DNA from: Pseudoalteromonas haloplanktis ATCC 14393
GTDB taxonomy: Bacteria; Pseudomonadota; Gammaproteobacteria; Enterobacterales; Alteromonadaceae
DNA length: 64,000 nt
Reading direction: 5' to 3'
Assembly (NCBI RefSeq): GCF_000238355.1
Contig: NZ_AHCA01000010.1
Coordinates: 62,001-126,000, forward strand
The number at the start of each line of letters is the position of its first letter. Positions within the stretch are counted from its first letter, which is position 1. A program made the translations under genes and the position numbers. The notes under the pieces are model-generated. The model saw only the letters and a list, made by a program, of their open reading frames with translations. It was not told the origin of the DNA and did not search any database. Shown piece by piece: positions 19,562 through 28,704 of the stretch.

Positions 19562-20827
19562 ATGAATTTTACATCAAATGCAAAGTACGAGGAGATCGCA
19601 AGTTTAATAAACCGTTACCATGCAATTCGACAGCATAGCGTTAACTTGATAGCTGAACTGTCAGCCGAAGATTGTCAATTACAAGCGATGGCTGATGTAA
19701 GCCCTAGCAAGTGGCATTTGGCTCATACGACATGGTTTTTTGAGACATTTTTACTTACTCAACAACAAGCGCAATACCAAGTATTTGATAGCGCGTTTAA
19801 AGTGCTTTTTAACTCGTATTACAATGGGATAGGCGATCAGTACAGCCGTGCCAGTCGAGGAGCATTGTCGCGACCTAGTCTAGAGAGTGTACTTGGTTAC
19901 CGACGTTATGTAGATAATGCTGTATTAGAATTTCTTAACCAAACAATTCATGTTAGTAAAGAGATTGCCGATATTATTGAGCTTGGTCTTAATCATGAAC
20001 AACAGCATCAAGAACTGATGTTAATGGATATTAAATACAACTTTTCGATTAACCCACTATTTCCTCATTACTACGATAAAAATAACAACCCTGTAGCAGT
20101 TAGCCAAAGCCAAGTGAGCGAACTCAATTTTGTGCCATTTTCGCAGCAAATAATCGACATTGGCGCAGCTGATAGCGACTTTAGTTACGACAATGAACGA
20201 CCAAAACATCAAGTGTTTATTCAGCCTTTCAGGTTCGCTAATCGCTTAATAACCAATGGCGAGTATCTTGCATTTATGCAAAGTGGTGGTTACCAAAACC
20301 CAGAACACTGGCTAAGTGATGGCTGGGCGCAGATAAATAAAACGCATCAAACTGCGCCGCTTTATTGGCACAAGATAAATAATGAGTGGTTTGAATTTAC
20401 CTTGCATGGATTGCAACCGCTAGCACTTGCAGAGCCAGTAACTCATATTACCTTTTATGAAGCCAGTGCCTATGCCCATTATTGTAATGCACGTTTGCCA
20501 ACAGAGTTTGAATGGGAATATGCAGCGGCGCATACATTAGAAGATCAGTTTAAACAAAGCAACAGTGCAAACTCAACAGCACCTGTTATAGAGCAACTTA
20601 CTGAACATTGTTGGCAGTGGACAAACAGTGCTTATTTGCCGTATCCGGGCTTTAAGCCAGTTGCAGGTGTCGCGGGGGAGTACAACGGTAAATTTATGGC
20701 TAATCAGATGGTATTACGCGGTGGCTGTAAATTTACCCCGAAAAATCACTTAAGACTCACTTATCGCAATTTTTATTACCCATATCAAGCGTGGATGCGC
20801 AGTGGCATTAGACTCGCTAAGGATTGA
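19562..20827 (+). CDS. egtB: EgtB-like sulfoxide synthase
   Basis: A 421-residue non-heme iron enzyme. The N-terminal DinB_2 domain supplies iron ligands: WHLAHTTWFFE (51-61) and HEQQH (145-149). The C-terminal FGE-sulfatase domain (about 195-420) carries ITNGEYLAFM, LPTEFEWEYAA and RGGCKFTPKNHLRLTYRNFY read in parts. EgtB couples a thiol compound to hercynine C2 with oxygen, on the way to ergothioneine. The adjacent EgtD supplies hercynine. There is no egtA or egtC, so the enzyme may use cysteine directly, as some EgtB classes do. A SenA-type role is less likely because no selenosugar genes are nearby. Confidence 0.85.
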   Translation: MNFTSNAKYEEIASLINRYHAIRQHSVNLIAELSAEDCQLQAMADVSPSKWHLAHTTWFFETFLLTQQQAQYQVFDSAFKVLFNSYYNGIGDQYSRASRGALSRPSLESVLGYRRYVDNAVLEFLNQTIHVSKEIADIIELGLNHEQQHQELMLMDIKYNFSINPLFPHYYDKNNNPVAVSQSQVSELNFVPFSQQIIDIGAADSDFSYDNERPKHQVFIQPFRFANRLITNGEYLAFMQSGGYQNPEHWLSDGWAQINKTHQTAPLYWHKINNEWFEFTLHGLQPLALAEPVTHITFYEASAYAHYCNARLPTEFEWEYAAAHTLEDQFKQSNSANSTAPVIEQLTEHCWQWTNSAYLPYPGFKPVAGVAGEYNGKFMANQMVLRGGCKFTPKNHLRLTYRNFYYPYQAWMRSGIRLAKD

Positions 20828-20829
20828 TT

Positions 20830-21801
20830 ATGAGCCAAATAACACAATTAATGACAAACAAAGTAGATACTCAGTTTTTAAACGATGTTATAGCCGGGTT
20901 ATCGCAACGACAAAAAAACCTACCCTGTAAATACTTTTATGATGATGTAGGGGCTGCTTTATTTGAACAGATCACTGAACTTGATGAATACTATGTGACC
21001 CGCACGGAGCTAAGTATTTTAAGTCAATATAGCCAAGCCATTGCACAGTTGCTACCTGATAACTTATCAATAATAGAGCCCGGTTGTGGCTCAGGTAAAA
21101 AAATTGCTTATTTGCTGGCGCATTTAGTGAATGTTAAGAGTTTTGTACCATTTGAGATTTCAAGTGAAATGCTTAACTATTCACTGGCCCATTTATCGCC
21201 GTTATTCCCAGAGCTTGCGATTGCGCCTTTGCTCGGTGATTTTACACATAGCCAAATGGTCAAGCAGCTCAGTCGCGAAGCGCAGCTGGAGACACAAACT
21301 AACTTGGTATATTTTCCAGGTTCAACACTCGGTAATTTTTCACCGGTTAAAGCGATTGAAATCATGAAAAATTTCCATCGCTTGTGCGGTATTAACGGCT
21401 ATGTCCTCATTGGTATTGATCTTGTCAAAGATCGGCAAGTGCTACTTGATGCCTATGATGATAAAAAAAAGGTCACAGCTGCATTTAATAAAAATCTGCT
21501 ATTACGGATCAATAATGAGCTCGGTGCAGACTTCAATCCAGAGCAATTTACGCATCAGTCACGATTTAACGAAAAGCTAAGCCGCATTGAAATGCACCTT
21601 TCCAGTGACTGCGAGCAGACAGTTAGGCTAAATGGTCAATTATTTCACTTTGCGGAAGGTGAAAGCATCCATACTGAAAATTCTCATAAATACACACTAG
21701 CGGCATTTAGTCAGTTGAGTGCTCAAGCTAATTTGCGTTTAGAGCATACTTGGCAAGATCAGCGAGGCTACTTTGCATTGTGTTTATTAAGGCCACTATA
21801 G
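20830..21801 (+). CDS. egtD: L-histidine N-alpha-methyltransferase EgtD
   Basis: A 323-residue SAM-dependent methyltransferase that trimethylates histidine to hercynine. SAM motif I is IIEPGCGSGKKI, and the family signatures KYFYDDVGAALFEQITELDEYYVTRTE (read in parts) and FFPGSTLGNF-like YFPGSTLGNFSP are present. The ATG at 20830 is preferred to an in-frame TTG at 20824 because AAGGA at 20819-20823 is correctly spaced. It starts two bases after the egtB stop, so the pair is one operon. The stop lies only four bases from the end of the convergent phzF-like gene. Confidence 0.9.
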   Translation: MSQITQLMTNKVDTQFLNDVIAGLSQRQKNLPCKYFYDDVGAALFEQITELDEYYVTRTELSILSQYSQAIAQLLPDNLSIIEPGCGSGKKIAYLLAHLVNVKSFVPFEISSEMLNYSLAHLSPLFPELAIAPLLGDFTHSQMVKQLSREAQLETQTNLVYFPGSTLGNFSPVKAIEIMKNFHRLCGINGYVLIGIDLVKDRQVLLDAYDDKKKVTAAFNKNLLLRINNELGADFNPEQFTHQSRFNEKLSRIEMHLSSDCEQTVRLNGQLFHFAEGESIHTENSHKYTLAAFSQLSAQANLRLEHTWQDQRGYFALCLLRPL

Positions 21802-21805
21802 CATT

Positions 21806-22651
21806 TTAATGAATGATCACACTTTTTCCCGATAAGCAGGAGTGGATCACCGCTTTAGTACTTGACTGTTGTATCAGCAAAGATTGTTTTTTATGTGTTA
21901 GTTGTTCTGTGATTGGTGCTATAACGCTCAAAGCTGAGCCTGTAGCACGGTCTTCATTAACACCGTAATAAGGAGCAAAATAACGAAAATACCAAACACC
22001 TTGTTGCTCTGTTATATTCGCTTGTTGTAATAAGATCACCGCATTGGCAACATGAGTCAGTTCGTCGATATCGACAATATATGACGTTAAAGGTTGTCGA
22101 TTATCAACCAACACTGTGATGTAGCCATGTTGCTCTGCAGTTTGGTATGTTTTTATTATTTTGCCTTTTATTGCATTGCTAAGTAGTGGAAGAGGGGCAA
22201 CTTGTGTGCTTTTTATTGTTGTCATTTGCAACTGCGTTTGCTTACGTTGGCTTTTAATCGTAAATAACTCTTTGTTGTTAGAATAAAAACCTTGTGGGCT
22301 TATACCTTGAAATTTTTTTAAAAAGAGTGCTGCTGCCAACGTGCCGTGACCACAGCGGCTGATCTCATGGCTGTGATTAAACCAACGAATAGCGCAGTGA
22401 CGTTTTTTAATATCCTGTTGTTTTAGAAATACGGTGGCGGGATGCGTGCTGCTACTGGCTATTTTTTGCATCATGGCAGAGGTCAAGCCATTTCTGTGGA
22501 TGATAATTAATGCAGATGAGCCATAGCATTGGGAATGAGGATCACTAAAAACTGTTTGCTCTGAAGCAATAAGTACACAGCGCAAGGCTGTGTACTTATT
22601 AGCTTTTAAGTGAGTGTTATATAAGCAAAGTCGTTTGTTACTTTTGCGCAT
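21806..22651 (-). CDS. PhzF-like isomerase-fold protein, catalytic Glu missing
   Basis: About 281 residues of the PhzF/DapF-like two-domain fold. CGHGTLAAALFL and GVNEDRATGSALSVIAPI are good matches to family motifs. The catalytic SET glutamate is absent: the segment reads STHPATVFL, with Ala72 at the glutamate position, and the usual GNPAA is GSSAL. The start is uncertain. ATG at 22651 overlaps the end of asnB by 14 bases and gives an unusually long N terminus; TTG at 22585, in the loop of a strong hairpin, would match the usual family start. It probably shares a transcript with asnB. The reaction is unknown and may differ from classical epimerase or isomerase chemistry. Confidence 0.75.
   Translation of the reverse strand: MRKSNKRLCLYNTHLKANKYTALRCVLIASEQTVFSDPHSQCYGSSALIIIHRNGLTSAMMQKIASSSTHPATVFLKQQDIKKRHCAIRWFNHSHEISRCGHGTLAAALFLKKFQGISPQGFYSNNKELFTIKSQRKQTQLQMTTIKSTQVAPLPLLSNAIKGKIIKTYQTAEQHGYITVLVDNRQPLTSYIVDIDELTHVANAVILLQQANITEQQGVWYFRYFAPYYGVNEDRATGSALSVIAPITEQLTHKKQSLLIQQSSTKAVIHSCLSGKSVIIH
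22568..22600 (-). promoter_or_regulatory. strong hairpin between asnB and phzF-like gene
   Basis: AATAAGTACACAGC and its exact reverse complement form a 14-base-pair stem with a five-base loop, 38-70 bases after the asnB stop. It lacks a T run, so a simple terminator is doubtful. It overlaps the 5-prime part of the phzF-like frame and could limit readthrough or protect the asnB mRNA end. Confidence 0.6.
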
Positions 22652-24308
22652 AGGCGTCGTTATGGATACCAGCGGCACGACCAGAAGGATCGGCATTATT
22701 TTGAAATGATGCATCCCATGCAAGTGCTTCAGGTGTAGAGCACGCCACAGACTTACCGTGCGGAACACACTTAGCAGCTGCGTCTCCAGGGAAGTGAGAT
22801 TCAAAAATACTGCGATAGAAATAAGCTTCTTTAGAATCCGGTGTATTGATTGGATACTTAAATTTAGCATTGGCTAAATCTTGGTCGCTCACTTGTTCAG
22901 CCACGTATTCTTTTAATGTATCAATCCAACTGTAGCCAACGCCATCAGAAAATTGTTCTTTTTGTCGCCAAAGAACGTCATCTGGTAGGTAGCCTTCAAA
23001 GCCTTCACGTAAAATATGCTTTTCAATTTTACCATTGCCGCACATTTTTGCCTCAGGGTTAATGCGCATTGCCACATCAACAAACTCTTTATCTAGGAAA
23101 GGTACGCGGGCTTCAACCCCCCATGCAGCCATTGATTTATTTGCGCGTAGGCAATCAAACATGTGTAGTTTAGACACTTTACGATTGAGCTCTTCATGGA
23201 ACTCTTGTGCGTTAGGTGCTTTATGGAAGTACAAGTAACCACCAAATAACTCATCGGCACCTTCACCAGAGAGCACCATTTTAATCCCCATAGCTTTAAT
23301 TTGACGTGCCATTAGATACATAGGTGTTGAAGCTCGAATGGTCGTTACATCGTAAGTTTCAATGTGATAGATCACTTCCCGTAATGCATCTATACCTTCT
23401 TGAATAGTAAAGTGAATAGGGTGGTGCACAGTACCAATCATATCAGCTACTTTTTGAGCTGCTGCTAGATCAGGTGACCCTTCAAGACCAACAGAGAAAG
23501 AATGCAGTTTTGGCCACCACGCATCACTTTCGTCATTATCTTCAATACGCTTAGCGGCAAAACGCTGGGTGATTGCTGAGATAACAGAAGAATCTAAGCC
23601 ACCAGAAAGTAATACACCATACGGTACGTCACACATAAGTTGGCGTTTAACGGCAGCTTCTAAGGCATCTTTTACGTCTTCGGCTTTTGCATCATTATCT
23701 TTAACGGCATCGAAAGATTGCCAATCACGTTGGTAATAAGAGCGTAACTGACCGTCTTTGCTCCACAGGTAATGCCCTGGTGGGAACTCTTCTATGTGTT
23801 TACAAATAGGTGATAACGCTTTGAGCTCTGAGGCAACATAAAAATTACCATGTTCGTCATGGCCGGTATAAAGTGGAATTATACCAATATGATCACGGCC
23901 AATTAGGTAGGCATCGTGTTCTTCATCGTATAAACAAAAGGCAAAAATGCCATTAAGGTCATCTAAAAATTCAGGGCCTTTTTGCTTGTATAGCGCTAAT
24001 ATCACTTCACAGTCTGATTGAGTTTGAAAAGTAAACTCGGTTTCAAGATTTGCAGCTAATTCTTTATGATTATATATCTCACCATTAACAGCTAGAATAT
24101 TAGTTTTTTCAGGGTTGTATAATGGTTGTGCACCGCTTGAAACACCAACAATGGCTAAACGCTCATGCACTAAAATCGCTTTTTCAGATGAATAGACACC
24201 AGACCAATCGGGACCACGGTGACGTAATAATTTTGACATTTCAATTGCTTGGGTACGCAATTGGGCGGGATCAGATTTAATATCTAATACACCAAAAATT
24301 GAACACAT
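22638..24308 (-). CDS. asnB: asparagine synthase (glutamine-hydrolysing)
   Basis: A 556-residue class II amidotransferase close in length to E. coli AsnB. The mature N-terminal nucleophile is Cys2 (MCSIFG). The glutaminase domain has RHRGPDWSG and LAVNGEIYNHKEL; the synthetase domain has the PP-loop LLSGGLDSSVI and LSGEGADELFGGYLYF. It converts aspartate, ATP and glutamine to asparagine, AMP and glutamate. TGAGGAG precedes the ATG. It is the first gene of a probable operon with the phzF-like gene. Confidence 0.96.
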   Translation of the reverse strand: MCSIFGVLDIKSDPAQLRTQAIEMSKLLRHRGPDWSGVYSSEKAILVHERLAIVGVSSGAQPLYNPEKTNILAVNGEIYNHKELAANLETEFTFQTQSDCEVILALYKQKGPEFLDDLNGIFAFCLYDEEHDAYLIGRDHIGIIPLYTGHDEHGNFYVASELKALSPICKHIEEFPPGHYLWSKDGQLRSYYQRDWQSFDAVKDNDAKAEDVKDALEAAVKRQLMCDVPYGVLLSGGLDSSVISAITQRFAAKRIEDNDESDAWWPKLHSFSVGLEGSPDLAAAQKVADMIGTVHHPIHFTIQEGIDALREVIYHIETYDVTTIRASTPMYLMARQIKAMGIKMVLSGEGADELFGGYLYFHKAPNAQEFHEELNRKVSKLHMFDCLRANKSMAAWGVEARVPFLDKEFVDVAMRINPEAKMCGNGKIEKHILREGFEGYLPDDVLWRQKEQFSDGVGYSWIDTLKEYVAEQVSDQDLANAKFKYPINTPDSKEAYFYRSIFESHFPGDAAAKCVPHGKSVACSTPEALAWDASFQNNADPSGRAAGIHNDAYAQK

Positions 24309-24463
24309 AGTAACTCCTCATTCCTATCATGTGTGCGCCATAGGCAGATTTTTCCTAAACGCGAACCCTTGTTTTAACAGAAATAATTAACTAAGTCACA
24401 TAGCTTTTACAATATTTTTAGAATAATTTATGCACCATAATGAATGGTGGTGCACCAAAATGA

Positions 24464-25132
24464 TCAGTGAGTGGTGCCTGCTGCTACTTTTATATCCTGT
24501 TTTGCACTGATCGCTTCGTTGATCATGACTTTTAATGCACTGAGTAACGTGTCTTCGCTCATGCTGGGTGCGCCATTGTGGTGCACCGCTTGACTAGGTA
24601 AATAGGGTACATGAACAAAGCCACCATTAATTTGAGGTTCGTGTTGATTGATATGGTGCAACAGACCATACATCACGTGATTACACACATAGGTGCCAGC
24701 CGTATTTGAGATGGCAGCAGGGATCTCAGCCTGATGTAATGCAAGCAACATACGTTTAATAGGAAGATTTGTAAAATATGCAGCAGGTGCATTTGCTATC
24801 ACAGGTGTATCAATCGGTTGGTTGCCTGCATTGTCATTAATGCGTGCATCATCAATATTAATTGCAATACGCTCAATACTAATTTCGCAGCGTCCACCAG
24901 CTTGGCCAACACAAAGCACCAACACAGGATGATGTTGCTCAATCGCTTGATATAGGATTGCCAATGAACGATGAAATTCACAGGGTAATTCTAAAGTGAT
25001 AACGCGGTGTTTTGCTATCAAACTGTCATCTAGCTTACTGACAGTTTGCCAAGAAGGGTTAATTGACTCCCCAGCAAATGGCGCAAAGCCGGTGAGCAAT
25101 ACACAGGGCATACTGGATGTCAGTTTCGTCAT
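24464..25132 (-). CDS. pcp: pyrrolidone-carboxylate peptidase
   Basis: A 222-residue C15 cysteine peptidase that removes N-terminal pyroglutamate from peptides in the cytoplasm. The catalytic triad is E87 (ISIERIAIN), C150 (SNTAGTYVCN) and H174 (GGFVHVPYLP). LLTGFAPFAGESINPSW is the typical N terminus. AGGTGG lies upstream of the ATG. It is downstream of pxpB and pxpC on the same strand, so released 5-oxoproline may feed the adjacent 5-oxoprolinase subunits. Confidence 0.95.
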   Translation of the reverse strand: MTKLTSSMPCVLLTGFAPFAGESINPSWQTVSKLDDSLIAKHRVITLELPCEFHRSLAILYQAIEQHHPVLVLCVGQAGGRCEISIERIAINIDDARINDNAGNQPIDTPVIANAPAAYFTNLPIKRMLLALHQAEIPAAISNTAGTYVCNHVMYGLLHHINQHEPQINGGFVHVPYLPSQAVHHNGAPSMSEDTLLSALKVMINEAISAKQDIKVAAGTTH

Positions 25133-25247
25133 TAAAAACCACCTATAGATTTAACCGCCAACAAGATGAAGGCGGAAGTAGTTGTTCTTTATAGCATGGT
25201 AAACGTACTTTACAGCGTATTTTTTACCTTTAAACAAAACACGGTCG

Positions 25248-26177
25248 TTAATACTTGTTTTTAAGTGCGATAGACAGTTGCTGCATGTGGGCATCAAGTT
25301 TAGCTTGTGCTGCATTTGCCGTTGCTAAATCGACATAGCTAAAGTTAATACTGTCACCCGGTTTAAGTTGGGCAAAATGATAAAGATCGGCACTAATTAC
25401 GGTGCCAAGTAATGGGTAGCCACCGGTCGTTTGACCATCATTAAGCAATACAATTGGTTCCCCATTGGGGGGTAACTGGATTGAGCCTGGGCTGACAGGC
25501 AAAGACGGTAATGAATGCGAGTGTGTTAATTGATTACTTTGCGTTTGGAGCCTTACGCCCATTCGATTAGATTGCGGGGTTACTTGCCATGTCTTTACGC
25601 AAAAATCGTCAAGTACTGATTGCTTAAGTAAGTTTGCGTGTATGCTTGGGTGAATACGAATGACATTACGTTTCGGTGGAGAGAGTGCCCCCAGTTTTGG
25701 CCAACTTTGGGAGTAGGGCGTAATACTGAGCGTATCGTTGTCTTTGAGCGCGGCTGCGGTGGCTCCTCCAAAGCCTGCAGCTAAATCGGTCGCACGTGAA
25801 TTCATTACCTGCTCACAGATTATGCCACCTTTAACCGCTAGGTAAGCTCTAAAGCCATTTCTAGCTGCAGAAAACGTCAATATTTGACCTTGTTTGACTG
25901 TATATGTCCAACCAGGGTAAACAGGCGTATCGTCAAGTTTTGCTTTCATATCAGTGCCAATTAAGGCAATAACGGTGTCGCAATTAAATTGTAACTGTGC
26001 CAACCCTAACGTTATTTCAATAACGGCATCATTATCATTGTTACCGAGTAAACGGTTTGCTATGGTCATAGCGTAACGATCCACGGCTCCTGATTGAGCA
26101 ACACCCAAATGGCGAAAGCCAGCACGGCCTTTATCTTGAATCGTCATTAATAAACCGGGTTTTAATACCGTGATCAT
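25248..26177 (-). CDS. pxpC: 5-oxoprolinase subunit C
   Basis: This 309-residue protein matches the PxpC/KipA (biotin-dependent carboxyltransferase-like) family: LKPGLLMTIQDKGRAGFRHLGV, SGAVDRYAMTIANRLLGN, GFRAYLAVKGG and LLNDGQTTGGYPLLGTV. With PxpB and PxpA it hydrolyses 5-oxoproline to glutamate using ATP. The ATG at 26177 overlaps the pxpB stop (ATGA) and has GGAG upstream, so it is preferred to an upstream in-frame start at 26195. pxpA is not in the window. Confidence 0.92.
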   Translation of the reverse strand: MITVLKPGLLMTIQDKGRAGFRHLGVAQSGAVDRYAMTIANRLLGNNDNDAVIEITLGLAQLQFNCDTVIALIGTDMKAKLDDTPVYPGWTYTVKQGQILTFSAARNGFRAYLAVKGGIICEQVMNSRATDLAAGFGGATAAALKDNDTLSITPYSQSWPKLGALSPPKRNVIRIHPSIHANLLKQSVLDDFCVKTWQVTPQSNRMGVRLQTQSNQLTHSHSLPSLPVSPGSIQLPPNGEPIVLLNDGQTTGGYPLLGTVISADLYHFAQLKPGDSINFSYVDLATANAAQAKLDAHMQQLSIALKNKY

Positions 26178-26839
26178 AAGGCAGACTCCAAACAAACAAA
26201 TTGCAGTGTATCGCCAGGTTGAATAACACTGGGAGGATTAGCGTGGCAGTTAAATAAAGTAAAATCAGTGTGGCCAATAATATGCCAACCGCCGGGAGAG
26301 TCAGCCGGATAGATACCCGTTTGACTAGCCCCGATTGCAACAGAGCCTTTGGTTACATGTGTACGTGGGGTTGCTCTTCGAGGTGTATGTAATTGCTCAT
26401 TTAACCCATGTAAGTAGACAAAACCAGGTTGAAAGCCTAAGAACAATACTTGATAGTGAGCACTGCTATGTAATTCAATCACTTGTTTTGGTGATAGGCC
26501 GTGTGCATCAGCAACAAAATTCAGATCGGGGCCAAAGTCACCACCATAGTGGGTGATTATTTTATGATGTGTACCTTGATGTTGTTGCGGATCAATCTCA
26601 TCCCACCACTGTGCTAAGGTGGTTTGCCACTTTTCAAGTTCAGCGGGGTTGCTCAAATAAACAGTGAGCGAGTTCATGGCTGGTACAACATCAATAAAGG
26701 CATTGGTGTCGTTACAGCGACTCACCAATGCCCAAATTCTTTTTTGGATTATTAAACTGTCGTCATTTAAGTGTGTTGCATCTAAATGCACACTATTGCT
26801 ACTGAGTATAACAACAGACACGGTGGCGTTTGAATTCAT
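26174..26839 (-). CDS. pxpB: 5-oxoprolinase subunit B
   Basis: A 221-residue PxpB/KipI family protein (carboxyltransferase domain). VPAMNSLTVYL, HYGGDFGPDLNFVADAHGL, HYQVLFLGFQPGFVYL, PRRATPRTHVTKGSVAIG and SPGGWHIIGHTDF are characteristic. It is translationally coupled to pxpC. The KipI name in Bacillus refers to kinase inhibition, but in proteobacterial pxp clusters the role is 5-oxoprolinase. Absence of an adjacent LamB/YcsF-family pxpA is unusual. Confidence 0.92.
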   Translation of the reverse strand: MNSNATVSVVILSSNSVHLDATHLNDDSLIIQKRIWALVSRCNDTNAFIDVVPAMNSLTVYLSNPAELEKWQTTLAQWWDEIDPQQHQGTHHKIITHYGGDFGPDLNFVADAHGLSPKQVIELHSSAHYQVLFLGFQPGFVYLHGLNEQLHTPRRATPRTHVTKGSVAIGASQTGIYPADSPGGWHIIGHTDFTLFNCHANPPSVIQPGDTLQFVCLESAL

Positions 26840-27008
26840 GGGTGACTATTTTTATTAATTCTTAATCATTCCAAACTAGCACACTCAGTATTAAATGTTT
26901 ACAGCAATGCGATTAGATTTATGGATTTTAAGACTCAAGCCATGACTGTTGACTCTAAGCGGGGAACGCATAAGCAAAACATGTGCTTATGCGTATAAGG
27001 TAGCTTAG

Positions 27009-28535
27009 TTACTTAACTTCATTACTTAATAGCCATTCGCTTAGTAAACGAACACCGTAGCCAGTGCCACCGGCAGAGATTTCATCTTTACCTTTGCTTG
27101 CTAACGCATTACCAGCGATATCGATATGTACCCATCGCGTATCCCCAGCAAAATGTTGTAAAAAGCTTGCTGCAGTGGTTGCACCTGGGCCACTTGAACC
27201 TAAGTTCTTCAGATCAGCTATTTCAGATGATAAGGTCTCTTTATAACCTAAAGGTAGGCGCCATAAAAGCTCATTGACTTGCTTACCAGCAAAGGTTAAT
27301 TGTTCAACAAGTTCATCGTCATCAGAAAAAACCGCAGCATAATCATTACCTACAGCTTGAATTTTAGAGCCTGTAAGTGTTGCAACATCTATCATGACTT
27401 GTGGCTTGAAATACTCTCTGGCGTACCACATCGCATCACTTAACACCAAACGGCCCTCTGCATCGGTGTTAACAATCTCAACGCTTAAACCTTCCGCTGT
27501 ACGTACTACATCCCCTGGAGCTACCGCGAACTGCGATACCATGTTGGCAGCCATCCCCATTACAGCCACGACATTTTTATCTGCTTTTGCTAATGCCATT
27601 GCTTTGACTGTACCAAGCACCGCTGCAGCACCTGCCATATCTGACTTCATACGTGCAATTGATGCACCTGTTTTTAAACTATAGCCGCCTGAATCAAAAG
27701 TGATCCCTTTACCTACTAGTGCAATAGGTGTGTCGTTTGAGCCTTTATAGTGAGCGACCACTAAACGAGCTCCTTGTTGGCTACCACGGCCAACGGCTTC
27801 AAGCGCCCCCATACCAAGCTCTTTTAATTGTTTTGGCTCTAAAATGGTGATTTCAACACCGAGCGACTCTAGTTCTTTGGCTGCATTAGCAAAATCTTCA
27901 GGAGTCATTTCTGTAGCCACTTCTGATGTAAGGTCGCGTGCTAAAAATACGCCTGCCTGGATGCTTTCAAGTTGTGTGTATTCACGCTTTGTTTGTTTTG
28001 CGTTATCAACATCAAAACTATAATTAACTGTCTGAGTATTCGGTTTTTGTTTGTATTTTTCAAAACGGTGATCACGCAAGTTCGCCCCATGGGCAAAGTT
28101 AGCTGCTAATTCGCTATTAGTATTTACCCCATTTAATTCATCCATGGCGACTGCGGCAGATACTGTTTTATTAGCAAGTAACTGGGCGTGAATATTGCCA
28201 CCTAGTTTAGCCATTAATGCTTTATCAAGTTTATCTTGCTCACCTGCACCAACAATCAGTACACGGTTAAAATCACTGTTATGGGGTGCTAATACTTCAA
28301 CGACACTGGCGTATTTACCATTAAAGTCATTACTATCAATAGCACGTTGTAATTGGTTGTTTAGTGTTTTATTAAGCGATTTAAACTGCTTATTGCTGCC
28401 GTCTTGGCTATAAAGCAACACTAATGCATGGGCATTGTTATCTATTTTATTAGTAAAATTAAACTCTGCAGCTAGAGTGTGCGTACTAACAGTAACAGCA
28501 AGTGTTAGCGCTGATAAATTGAAAAGCGTTTTCAT
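27009..28535 (-). CDS. pepA: exported leucyl aminopeptidase (M17)
   Basis: A 508-residue M17 dinuclear-zinc aminopeptidase with an N-terminal Sec signal peptide (MKTLFNLSALTLAVTV, cleavage near THTLAA), so it should act in the periplasm or outside the cell. VGKGITFDSGGYSLK, the SDMAGAAAVLG segment and NTDAEGRLVLSDA hold the metal ligands and the catalytic bicarbonate-site arginine. The ATG at 28535 is preferred to a TTG at 28541. Classical PepA is cytoplasmic; the signal peptide separates this copy. It lies divergent from msrAB. Confidence 0.92.
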   Translation of the reverse strand: MKTLFNLSALTLAVTVSTHTLAAEFNFTNKIDNNAHALVLLYSQDGSNKQFKSLNKTLNNQLQRAIDSNDFNGKYASVVEVLAPHNSDFNRVLIVGAGEQDKLDKALMAKLGGNIHAQLLANKTVSAAVAMDELNGVNTNSELAANFAHGANLRDHRFEKYKQKPNTQTVNYSFDVDNAKQTKREYTQLESIQAGVFLARDLTSEVATEMTPEDFANAAKELESLGVEITILEPKQLKELGMGALEAVGRGSQQGARLVVAHYKGSNDTPIALVGKGITFDSGGYSLKTGASIARMKSDMAGAAAVLGTVKAMALAKADKNVVAVMGMAANMVSQFAVAPGDVVRTAEGLSVEIVNTDAEGRLVLSDAMWYAREYFKPQVMIDVATLTGSKIQAVGNDYAAVFSDDDELVEQLTFAGKQVNELLWRLPLGYKETLSSEIADLKNLGSSGPGATTAASFLQHFAGDTRWVHIDIAGNALASKGKDEISAGGTGYGVRLLSEWLLSNEVK

Positions 28536-28704
28536 TGTCAAACCTATATTAAATAAAAGCCTTTTTACCTTATTTAGGTTCGTAGGTTAAGTTGAATTCG
28601 GTAAAGCTGCGATATTGAGCGATAAAATAATGCAAATTAATGAAATAATCATTGCAGCTCTAAGGTCTATTAGATTGAAGCTATTTATAGAGTGAGGCAG
28701 GGTA

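Noticed and set aside
20140-20827. FGE-sulfatase domain of EgtB as the sulfatase-maturing enzyme for the arylsulfatase
   Set aside because: It is fused to a DinB_2 domain and paired with EgtD, the EgtB arrangement; copper-site cysteines of true FGE are not evident.
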